A DNA stretch of 64,000 bases, taken from the NCBI GenBank assembly GCA_910577235.1, contig CAJTMX010000017.1:1-64000 (forward strand), written 5' to 3'. Position numbers and translations under genes: made by a program. Shown here one piece after another: positions 41,948-49,455 of the stretch. Within the stretch, counting starts at the first letter, position 1. The number at the start of each line of letters is the position of its first letter. Origin of the DNA: an uncultured Acetatifactor sp. (GTDB lineage: Bacteria > Bacillota > Clostridia > Lachnospirales > Lachnospiraceae). A model generated the notes under the pieces. It was not told the origin of the DNA, did not search any database, and saw nothing but the letters and a program-made list of their open reading frames with translations.

Positions 41948-42997
41948 TTGGAGCTTAAGGAACAGCGTTTCGGCATTGAGATCGAGATGACCGGGATCAC
42001 GAGGCGGGAGGCTGCGGAGGTGGCTGCCGAATATTTCGGGACGGAAAGCAGATACACAGGGACGGGGTATGAAACCTATACGGCGCTGGACAGGCAGGGG
42101 CGGCAGTGGAAATTCATGAAGGATACCAGCATCACCCCGGAGAAGAAAGTAGGGGGGCAGAGGATAAGGGCATGTGATGATTACAAGACGGAAATGGTCA
42201 GCCCCATCTGCCGCTATGAGGACATCATCCCCATCCAGGAGATCATCCGGGAACTGAAAAAACATGGGGCAATCACCAACGAAAAATGCGGCATCCATGT
42301 GCATGTGGATGCCTCCCCTTTTGACGCCCGGACGCTGCGCAACATCACAAACATCATGGCGTCCAAGGAGGATCTGATCTACAAGGCCCTGAAGGTGTCC
42401 GTTGCCCGTGAGGACCAATACTGCCAGAAGGTGGAGGAACGGTTTCTGGAGGAATTAAACCAGAAGAAGCCCAAGACCCTGGACGGGGTGGAACGGATCT
42501 GGTATGACGGCACCAGCCGCAGGCATAAACATTATGACGCCAGCCGGTACCACTGCCTGAACCTCCACTCTGTGTTCCAGAAGGGGACGGTGGAGTTCCG
42601 TCTGTTCAACGGGACGCTCCATGCGGGCAAAATCAAGGCATATATCCAGTTCAGCCTTGCCATCACCGCCCAGGCGCTGAACCAGGCATGCGCCAGCCGG
42701 AGAAAAACACAGACCACCAATGAGAAATACACGTTCCGGACCTGGCTGCTGCGCCTTGGGCTGATCGGGGATGAATTCGCCACCGCCAGGCAGCACCTGC
42801 TGGCGGAGCTTCCGGGGTGCATCGCATGGCGGGACCCGGCCCAGGCGGAGGCGCAGAAGGAAAGGCTAAGACAGAAAAGGGAAAAAGAGCTGGCGGAGCA
42901 GGGGAACCCTGTGCAGGAAAGGGAGCCTCCCGCTGCTCTGGAGGGAGAAGCGGAAGAAACCGTGCAGGAGCCGCAGGCTTATGTGATGGGCATGTAG
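41948..42997 (+). CDS. Amidoligase-family protein with AYVMGM tail
   Basis: A 349-aa protein. It opens LKEQRFGIEIEMTGITRREA, with EIE and later HVHVDAS (about residue 115) and KGTVEFRLFNGTLHAGKI (about 215), the pattern of glutamine-synthetase-like amidoligases (Amidoligase_2) that make amide or isopeptide bonds using ATP. The C-terminal 60 residues are charged and disordered, ending in PQAYVMGM. I start it at TTG 41948 behind AGGGAGGGG; ATG 41918 is open but within element C. A gamma-glutamylcyclotransferase gene follows, the partner known from amidoligase loci. Confidence 0.82.
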   Translation: MELKEQRFGIEIEMTGITRREAAEVAAEYFGTESRYTGTGYETYTALDRQGRQWKFMKDTSITPEKKVGGQRIRACDDYKTEMVSPICRYEDIIPIQEIIRELKKHGAITNEKCGIHVHVDASPFDARTLRNITNIMASKEDLIYKALKVSVAREDQYCQKVEERFLEELNQKKPKTLDGVERIWYDGTSRRHKHYDASRYHCLNLHSVFQKGTVEFRLFNGTLHAGKIKAYIQFSLAITAQALNQACASRRKTQTTNEKYTFRTWLLRLGLIGDEFATARQHLLAELPGCIAWRDPAQAEAQKERLRQKREKELAEQGNPVQEREPPAALEGEAEETVQEPQAYVMGM

Positions 42998-43110
42998 AAA
43001 ATCATGCAGGATCTGCCGCATCGCATGGCAGGGTCCGGAAGGCTGTAAGGAGGGTGTGCCTGTGACGGAAAATGGGCAGGCTGTGACAGGGGAAAGGAGT
43101 ATATCCGGAA

Positions 43111-43713
43111 ATGGGAAGAAAAAGAGAAACATTATATCTGGCATACGGCAGCAACATGAACCAGACACAGATGGCATTCCGCTGCCCCACCGCAGAGGTG
43201 GTGGGGACCGGCGAATTGAAAGGGTACGAGCTGCTGTTCCGGGGAGCGCCCAGGGGTGCGGTTGCCACCGTGGAGCCGAAGGAGGGCAGCTCTGTGCCTG
43301 TGCTTTTATGGAAGATCCGCAGGGCGGATGAGCAGGCGCTGGACCGCTACGAAGGGTATCCCAGGTTTTACGGGAAACAGATGCTGCAGGTGGAACTGGA
43401 AGGGAAAGAGGTATCCGCCATGGGCTACATCATGATGCCCGGCCATGAATTCGGCGTCCCGTCCGATGGGTACGCAGATGTCATATGGGAGGGCTATGAG
43501 CAGTGCGGGCTGGATACAAAGCCCCTGGAGGATGCCATCCACAATGCCTATGCAAAGGTTTCCTGGCAGGAGAAGGGCATGGGGGAACAGGGGCAGGAGA
43601 TGCCCGGCACGGGCGGGGTGGAACCGATGGGACAGGAGACGCCCGGCATGGGCGGGGTGGAACCGATGGGACGGGAGATGCCCGGCATGGGCGGGATGGA
43701 GCCGATGGGGTAG
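43111..43713 (+). CDS. Gamma-glutamylcyclotransferase-like protein with repeated Met tail
   Basis: A 200-aa protein. The first 125 residues have the GGCT/AIG2 fold signature (LYLAYGSNMN at the start, with YGSNM for binding, and RRADEQALDRYEGYP with the catalytic Glu region). Such enzymes remove gamma-glutamyl groups as 5-oxoproline. The C-terminus is a tandem repeat of about 14 residues, GQEMPGTGGVEPM and two variants, ending GGMEPMG. The amidoligase upstream may attach what this enzyme cuts. ATG 43111 follows GAAAGGAG at a loose spacing. Confidence 0.82.
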   Translation: MGRKRETLYLAYGSNMNQTQMAFRCPTAEVVGTGELKGYELLFRGAPRGAVATVEPKEGSSVPVLLWKIRRADEQALDRYEGYPRFYGKQMLQVELEGKEVSAMGYIMMPGHEFGVPSDGYADVIWEGYEQCGLDTKPLEDAIHNAYAKVSWQEKGMGEQGQEMPGTGGVEPMGQETPGMGGVEPMGREMPGMGGMEPMG

Positions 43714-43752
43714 GATGCCCCGCAGGCGGATGGAAAGAAAGGAGGGAAGCCT

Positions 43753-44766
43753 ATGGCGGCAACGGCAGCTGTGCTGGCAGCCAAGGCCGTGCTGGCCGCG
43801 GCATCAGACAAGAGGGGAAGGACGGCGATAGCCACCGTGGTGGCGGCAGTCCTGACGCCCTTTATCCTGATCGTTGTGATGATCCTGTGTGCGCTGTCCG
43901 GCACGGCAGGGCATAACAACGCCGCCGTGGATCTGGCGTTCAACGGCGGTTATTTATCGGCGGGACTCCCGGCGGATTACCGGATGTATATCGAGAAGAT
44001 GCGGGAGAGCTTCCGGGAACTGGATGCGGTCCTGGCTGAGATCAACGCAATGGCGGAGGACGGCACGGTGGACGGATACCGTGTCAAGGCGGTCTTCTAT
44101 TCTCTGTTCTTCGGCGCGGAGCAGCCCAGGATGAATGATGACGATTACAGGGGCTTTGCGGACTGCTTCGTGGACTATGAGGAACGGGAGGATGAGGAAG
44201 GGGAAACCTATATGGCGGCAGTCCCCATCACGGACATGGGGATTGTGTACGGGAACCTGTCCGCCCTGCTGGGGCGGGGGATCACGGATGGGGACAGGGC
44301 CAATGCCCAGCGCATCTACGTGCTGGCAAAATACGGGCAGGCCGGTTCGGGGAGCGGCCTGCCGCCCGGCGAGGCCATGGGGGACGGCAGCTTTGCGGCG
44401 CTGATTGCGGAGGGGGAGAAGTACCTGGGATACCCCTATGTGTGGGGCGGGTCGACGCCGGAGACATCCTTTGACTGCTTCGGGTTTGTCTGCTGGGTCT
44501 ACACCCGCTCCGGGGTCTATCCCCTGTCCCGTACCACGGCCACGGGGATCTATAACCAATGCGCCATCGTGCCGAAGGAGGAAGCGCAGCCCGGCGACCT
44601 GGTGTTCTTCAGCGGCACCTATGCCAGCAGCGGCCCGGTGAGCCATGTGGGGATCTATGTGGGCGGGGGGAGGATGCTGCACTGCGGCTCCCCCATCGGC
44701 TACACAAGCATTGAGACGGCGTACTGGAGGGAAAAATTTTTTGCTTTCGGGCGCCTGCTGGATTAG
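43753..44766 (+). CDS. NlpC/P60 cell-wall hydrolase (VirB1-like) with N-terminal membrane anchor
   Basis: A 337-aa protein with one membrane helix (about residues 28-50), a middle domain of about 150 residues, and a C-terminal NlpC/P60 peptidase. The peptidase core shows GYPYVWGGSTPETSFDC (catalytic Cys about 241), SHVGIYVGGG with catalytic His (about 298). The usual D-C-S-G reads D-C-F-G here, a change next to the nucleophile. It would open peptidoglycan for the conjugation machine. RBS GGAGGG before ATG 43753. It has no Met tail. Confidence 0.85.
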   Translation: MAATAAVLAAKAVLAAASDKRGRTAIATVVAAVLTPFILIVVMILCALSGTAGHNNAAVDLAFNGGYLSAGLPADYRMYIEKMRESFRELDAVLAEINAMAEDGTVDGYRVKAVFYSLFFGAEQPRMNDDDYRGFADCFVDYEEREDEEGETYMAAVPITDMGIVYGNLSALLGRGITDGDRANAQRIYVLAKYGQAGSGSGLPPGEAMGDGSFAALIAEGEKYLGYPYVWGGSTPETSFDCFGFVCWVYTRSGVYPLSRTTATGIYNQCAIVPKEEAQPGDLVFFSGTYASSGPVSHVGIYVGGGRMLHCGSPIGYTSIETAYWREKFFAFGRLLD

Positions 44767-44776
44767 GAGGGATGAC

Positions 44777-46039
44777 ATGAACCCAATAAATGTAATCATG
44801 GAACACAAGCCTTGCTTTAAACTCTGCCAGGCAAAGGCGGAAAAGACCATACGCCTTTCGGAAAAAGAATTTGAACAATTCCTGCAAAGCCCCATGGAAT
44901 ACCAGGACTTTATAAAAGGGAATGTGGATCTGATGCGCCAGGATGAAAGGGGCGTGTACCACTGCCTGTTGGTCACTGGCGATAACCACAGGGATGGCGT
45001 CCTGGTGGAGGCGGACGGGTATGATTATGCCCGCTATGCCTCTTATGTGCCGGATGCGGCGGCCCTTGCATACGACTCCCTGTCGGAGATGGGGTACAGG
45101 CTGGCTTTCCTGGTGGAGCAGCTTGTCACAAAGGGGCTGGACAGCGCACAGGAGGGATATTGGGAGGTCAGCTTTGATGAAATCAGGGAACAGTCCGGCC
45201 TGGAACTTGGGAAAAACCCGTTCCTGCAGGAGCTTATGGCGGACATGATCGCAGAGAGGCCGGAGGTGGCAGAGGTCTGCATCTGGAGGGACTGTTTCAG
45301 CGTGAATTACCGTCCGGAGCAGATCCGGGAACGCCAGAAAGAAGAAATCACAGAACACGCCTGCCCGGAGGAAAAACGGCAGAGGCTTGGCGACCTGATC
45401 CGCAGCGGAATACCGGCCGACACATACCTGGTCCATGAATCGGATGTGGGCTTTATCCCCGTGGGGAGGGTGAGTGCTGCCGACTTGGACTCCGGTGTGC
45501 TGGCTGGTTATGCCGACCTGCTGGACGCCGGGATTGTTTCAATGCGGCAGGGAAGCTACGGGCAGGAGATCGTGCTGGAGGGTGTGCCTGCCGAAAGGCT
45601 GGCAGAGTTTGACCGGTTCCTGGCAGGCTCTTTTGTAAAAGGGCAGGGGATGGAATACGAGGTGTTTGCAAGGGAGCTGGAGGCCATCCGCCCGTGCAGC
45701 GGGGATGCGGCCGCAGCCTGGTATGAATGGGCAAAGGAGCTGGAGAGGTGCGATAAGGCGGGGGAGCCGAAAGTACCCGGCAAGAGGGCAGAGGTGTTTT
45801 TGGATGAATTTGTGCGCCGTTTCCGTGCCATCTGGGAGAGGCATGGGGACAGGGTGGCCGGGGAGATGATATCCCTCGCGGAACACCATTCCTGCATCTT
45901 CCCATGGGAGATGGAACGGGCGGCAGAGCATCTGGCGGCGGGCGGGGGCATCCAGGATATCCTCCCTATGTCCGTGGAAGGCCTCCTGGAAGGATGCCCG
46001 GACAGAGGACAGGGGGGAACGCCCGTCCAGTCCATGTGA
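44777..46039 (+). CDS. DUF6329-like accessory protein with PVQSM end
   Basis: A 420-aa soluble protein. The first 190 residues (HKPCFKLCQAKAEKTIRL, then VYHCLLVTG, DYARYASYVPDAAALAY) resemble DUF6329-type ICE proteins and are closely related to the next gene. The following 220 residues are extra and include an EAIRPCSGDAAAAWYEWA segment. It ends GGTPVQSM. ATG 44777 follows TAGGAGGGATGAC. Confidence 0.6.
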   Translation: MNPINVIMEHKPCFKLCQAKAEKTIRLSEKEFEQFLQSPMEYQDFIKGNVDLMRQDERGVYHCLLVTGDNHRDGVLVEADGYDYARYASYVPDAAALAYDSLSEMGYRLAFLVEQLVTKGLDSAQEGYWEVSFDEIREQSGLELGKNPFLQELMADMIAERPEVAEVCIWRDCFSVNYRPEQIRERQKEEITEHACPEEKRQRLGDLIRSGIPADTYLVHESDVGFIPVGRVSAADLDSGVLAGYADLLDAGIVSMRQGSYGQEIVLEGVPAERLAEFDRFLAGSFVKGQGMEYEVFARELEAIRPCSGDAAAAWYEWAKELERCDKAGEPKVPGKRAEVFLDEFVRRFRAIWERHGDRVAGEMISLAEHHSCIFPWEMERAAEHLAAGGGIQDILPMSVEGLLEGCPDRGQGGTPVQSM

Positions 46040-46103
46040 ATGTGAAAAGGCGGGGCTGTCTTTCCCTGATGTTGGCGGCCCCGGAGGAAGGAGGCTGCAG
46101 GAT

Positions 46104-46766
46104 ATGAAAACAGTGTTTGAACACAAGCCGGATTTTACTTTCCGGGAATTTGCCGTAGAGAAAACCGTCACGATCCCGGCGAGGAAACTGGAGGAAATGC
46201 TGCGCCACCCCATGCGCCGTCACGAGGCCATCGTGGAAAATACAGAAGTGATGGGGGTGGACGGGGAGGGTGTGTACCACTGTCTGCTGGTCACGGGGGA
46301 GGGCAGGGCGGACGGGCTGCTGGTGGAGAGCGGGGGCAGCGGATACGCCCGGTATGCCTCCTATGTGCCGGAGGCCACAGCCCTGCGTTACCCTACGCTC
46401 TCCAGGATGAACCTGGAGCTGGCAGAGGCCGTGGATGCCATCATTGCCGAGGGCACCAGCCGGACCAGGGAGGGGAACTGGACGGTCACTTTTTCGGAAC
46501 TGGAGGACATGACCGGCCTGTGCGTGGAGGGGAAGCCGTTCCTGCAGGAGACCCTGGGGGATATGCTCTGCAGCCGCCCGGAGGTGGCAGACCTGGCCAT
46601 TGAGGACGGGCAGTTTGACGTGGCATATTACCTTGATTTCTGCCCGAACTGCCAGAGGGAGACAGCCCAGGAGGGACTGCCGGATGGGATCAGCCAGGAG
46701 GAAATGAAAAGCAGCAGCCAGGCAGATGTCCCTGCGGGGACACAGGGGATGTTCCCCTCCATGTGA
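46104..46766 (+). CDS. DUF6329-like accessory protein, short paralogue, with GMFPSM end
   Basis: A 220-aa protein that matches the first half of the previous one (KPDFTFREFAVEKTVTIP; VYHCLLVTGEGRADGLLVES; YARYASYVPEATAL; FLQETLGDML). It therefore arose by duplication with loss or gain of the C-terminal domain. It ends TQGMFPSM. RBS GGAGGCTGCAGGAT before ATG 46104. The function is unknown. Confidence 0.6.
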   Translation: MKTVFEHKPDFTFREFAVEKTVTIPARKLEEMLRHPMRRHEAIVENTEVMGVDGEGVYHCLLVTGEGRADGLLVESGGSGYARYASYVPEATALRYPTLSRMNLELAEAVDAIIAEGTSRTREGNWTVTFSELEDMTGLCVEGKPFLQETLGDMLCSRPEVADLAIEDGQFDVAYYLDFCPNCQRETAQEGLPDGISQEEMKSSSQADVPAGTQGMFPSM

Positions 46767-46800
46767 GGGAGCGGAACCGTAAACCAGAAAGGAGAATGGC

Positions 46801-47031
46801 ATGAAACAGACAACATTCACGGTGAAGTATGACGAGGAAAAATTGAACGCCATCAGGCAGTACATGGGGAAAAAGAACGTGGACTTCGAGGGGGAGCTGA
46901 CGGAGGCGATGGGGAAGATGTATGAGAAGTATGTCCCCCAGGCCGTCCGGGAGTACATTGAGAGCAGGGAGGATGCGCCGCCCGCCGCCCGCAGGCCGGC
47001 CAGATCCCAGGCAGGCGGCGGGGGCGTCTGA
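46801..47031 (+). CDS. Small DUF6103-like protein
   Basis: A 76-aa protein with a strand (TTFTVKYDEEKL) and two helices (NAIRQYMGKK, FEGELTEAMGKMYEKYVPQ), followed by a basic Ala/Arg/Gly end. It resembles DUF6103 proteins found before relaxase genes in clostridial ICEs and could be a ribbon-helix-helix-type relaxosome component. RBS AAAGGAGA before ATG 46801. Confidence 0.6.
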   Translation: MKQTTFTVKYDEEKLNAIRQYMGKKNVDFEGELTEAMGKMYEKYVPQAVREYIESREDAPPAARRPARSQAGGGGV

Positions 47032-47081
47032 CCTCCCGCAATCCGGAACAGGCGGTACTCAAAATGCGGGCAGGGTGAGAG

Positions 47082-47373
47082 GAAAGCCCCTGTTACCCTC
47101 TGTGGCCGTCCGTGTGGCGATTTGTGCCCTTGTTTGAGAAAAGTGGATAAACAGGCCGCCTGACACCTTTTCTGCCCTGTTTGGGGCGATTTGGCGAAAG
47201 CAGAACCAAACCCTGCTGGCAAGCGGCGCAGGGCAGCCTCAAATGGCGGGAGAACCGGGGGTAACTGGCAGGGTCGAAATGTGTGCAGGTTAAAGGGCGG
47301 GTGGCTTTTGCAAGCCCCCCTGCCCGGTTCACACCGCCCGGCAAAGCCGTGCGGGAAAGGAAGATGCCACCCA
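47082..47373 (+). other. Probable oriT region
   Basis: About 290 non-coding bases upstream of the ribbon-helix-helix and relaxase genes. They contain several inverted repeats (GCCC-TGTTTG-GGGC near 47176; GGCTT-TTGC-AAGCC at 47303-47316) and a strongly conserved block shared with 647-959. Position, repeats and conservation between two copies fit an origin of transfer. The nick site cannot be assigned from sequence alone. Confidence 0.55.
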
Positions 47374-47480
47374 CAGGCGCGGTTTTTCCGAAAATCAGGT
47401 GGCTTGGCAGGAAAACAGGCAGGAAAAAGGGGAGATCGCGGGGTGGCTTGGGGAAAGCAGGCGGGAAAAGGGAGGATGCT

Positions 47481-47894
47481 ATGGGCGCAAATGAGGATAA
47501 GACCAAATTTTCCATCCGGGTGGATACGCAGCTTCTGGAACTGGCAGACTCCTGCATCGGGAGCGGGGCAGCCAGGAACCGCACGGAGCTGATCGGGGAT
47601 GCCCTGCGGTTCTACCTGGGATACCTTATGGCGGGGAAGGCGGAGGATTACCTGCTCCAGTCCTTATCCTCCGCCGTGGCAGGGACGGTGCAGGACAGTG
47701 AAAATCGCCTGGCCCGGATGGACTTTAAGATTGCGGTGGAACTGTCCAAGCTGTCCCAAGTCATTGCTTACACCCATGACGTGGATGAGGAATCCCTGCA
47801 TCGGCTCCATGCAAAGTGCGTGGAGGAAGTGAAGCGGATCAACGGCGCGGTGGAGTTTGAGGATGCGTACAGGTACCAGAGGCGGGAAACGTAA
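47481..47894 (+). CDS. Ribbon-helix-helix relaxosome accessory protein (MobC-like)
   Basis: A 137-aa protein beginning TKFSIRVDTQLLELADSCI, with the strand-helix pattern of ribbon-helix-helix DNA binders, then a helical domain (SRTELIGDALRFYLGYL-like segment and a long LSKLSQVIAYTHDVDEE helix). Its place between oriT and relaxase supports oriT binding. ATG 47481 follows GGGAGGATGCT; the ORF is open to 47283 but would cover oriT. Confidence 0.72.
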   Translation: MGANEDKTKFSIRVDTQLLELADSCIGSGAARNRTELIGDALRFYLGYLMAGKAEDYLLQSLSSAVAGTVQDSENRLARMDFKIAVELSKLSQVIAYTHDVDEESLHRLHAKCVEEVKRINGAVEFEDAYRYQRRET

Positions 47895-48048
47895 GTGAAA
47901 AAGGCAACTATGAGATAAAACCGGATAAATAATTGGGCAAAAGTGAATGACGCAGAAACAGAAATATGTTAAGATAGAAAACGGAAAACGATTTGTGTCT
48001 GTGGTTTTGTGAGATAAACGTTGGTGTACAAAAGGGCAGGAATACAAG

Positions 48049-49371
48049 ATGAAAATTTTTGAACTGGAACAAGAGATACAAGAACTGATAGAACTTCATG
48101 TGGAAGGGGACTATTGGGATTTCAAACAGCAATGGCATTCAAACAATGCAGATCTGCTCCATGATATTATATGCATGGCAAACAGCCTTGCCAACAGGGA
48201 CTGCTATATCATTATCGGGGTGGAAGATGGAAGCTATAATGTTTTGGGTGTGGACGATGAGAATCGAAAGAACCAGCAGAATGTGATTGACCTGCTCCGG
48301 CAAAAGCCAGCGTGGGCAGGTGGATATATACCGGAGGTATATGTCAAGACGATTTCCATAGTGGATAAGGAAATAGACGTAGTGATTGTTAAGCATAGTG
48401 ATAACACCCCGTTTTATTTACTGGAAGATTACAAGAAGGAAGGTCAGCCAATCTTTAAGGGAGCAATCTATACCAGAAAAGGAGACACGAACACTCCAAA
48501 GACAGGAACCGCTGATCTGCATGACACAGAACTTTTGTGGAAACGGAGATTCGGATTATTGTATAATCCCTCCCAGCGGGCGAAATTTTATCTGAAAGAT
48601 TTGGAAAATTGGGAATCAGCCGATGGTGAAACAGATAAGTCTGGCAGAGATGACAGTTTTCTTTTCTACAAACCGGACCCTGATTATACAGTTTATTTTA
48701 TTTATGAGGATGAAGCTGACGAAGTTATGACATACGCAAAGGATGTCAATGATAATGCGGTTGGGACACAATCCTATTATTTATTTGCATTCTGTAATGT
48801 GAGTTACCATACAGGGTATTCCAGCAGGAGGAAGGTTGTTTTATACTACAAGGAGGTTCCGCTATTTTCCAGTGTTATAGAGAGTGTGGACGAGGGAAGA
48901 ACCAGTGTGGTACCGCCAGAGTTTAGTCCGATAGAGCCATATTATATTGAGGACAGCTTTCGGTATCTGATGTTTGAATTTGTATTCAGACATTGGTGTG
49001 GAAACTATTCGTCAGAGGCAAGGGAAATGTTCCTGCGAGTGATACCGGTATATAAGAATGATGAAGAACATGAGGAATTCAGAGAATACGTCAAAAACAA
49101 TGGAATACCTCCTTACATTCCTGGAAGGAAAAACGAAAAGATGCAGGGAAAGGCATTGGAACGTATCCAGCAAACGGAAATTCATGTTTACAAAACATAC
49201 GGTGATCCTTCCACAACGGAAGCAGTTGCACAATTGGTGAAAGACACTCCAGAATTGGTAATTAACTTTGCGAATCCAGAAAATGAGTGTTTCCAACTGA
49301 TAACAGAGGATCTCAGAAAGGGGAAAATGATGGTTGACTGGCTGGAGAACTGGAGAAACAACAGGGATTAA
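48049..49371 (+). CDS. AlbA_2/Schlafen-like ATP-binding-domain protein
   Basis: A 440-aa protein. The N-terminal domain (WDFKQQWHSN, CMANSLANRDCYIIIGVEDG, VLGVDD) is the AlbA_2 (Schlafen AlbA-type) fold, with the FKxx...NxxG.I.iGv pattern. The C-terminal 250 residues have no recognised domain. It is much more AT-rich than the genes on either side and has its own terminator, so it is a later insertion between the relaxosome genes. Such proteins are often found in defence loci, but its activity is not known. Confidence 0.7.
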   Translation: MKIFELEQEIQELIELHVEGDYWDFKQQWHSNNADLLHDIICMANSLANRDCYIIIGVEDGSYNVLGVDDENRKNQQNVIDLLRQKPAWAGGYIPEVYVKTISIVDKEIDVVIVKHSDNTPFYLLEDYKKEGQPIFKGAIYTRKGDTNTPKTGTADLHDTELLWKRRFGLLYNPSQRAKFYLKDLENWESADGETDKSGRDDSFLFYKPDPDYTVYFIYEDEADEVMTYAKDVNDNAVGTQSYYLFAFCNVSYHTGYSSRRKVVLYYKEVPLFSSVIESVDEGRTSVVPPEFSPIEPYYIEDSFRYLMFEFVFRHWCGNYSSEAREMFLRVIPVYKNDEEHEEFREYVKNNGIPPYIPGRKNEKMQGKALERIQQTEIHVYKTYGDPSTTEAVAQLVKDTPELVINFANPENECFQLITEDLRKGKMMVDWLENWRNNRD

Positions 49372-49412
49372 ATCTGCATGAGAACAGAAAGTAAATATAA
49401 CGATAAGATATG

Positions 49413-49444
49413 CGGAGAGCGAAATGCTTTCCGTTTTTCTTTTT
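49413..49444 (+). terminator. Terminator overlapping the relaxase leader
   Basis: CGGAGAGC (49413-49420) pairs with GCTTTCCG (49426-49433, one G-U) and is followed by TTTTTCTTTTT. The relaxase ribosome site GGAGGA begins at the next base, so it may also act as an attenuator for the relaxase. Confidence 0.75.
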
Positions 49445-49455
49445 GGAGGATTATC

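Noticed and set aside
45966..47222. 418-aa minus-strand open frame
   Set aside because: It runs through three real plus-strand genes into the oriT-like region; no motif and no start site.
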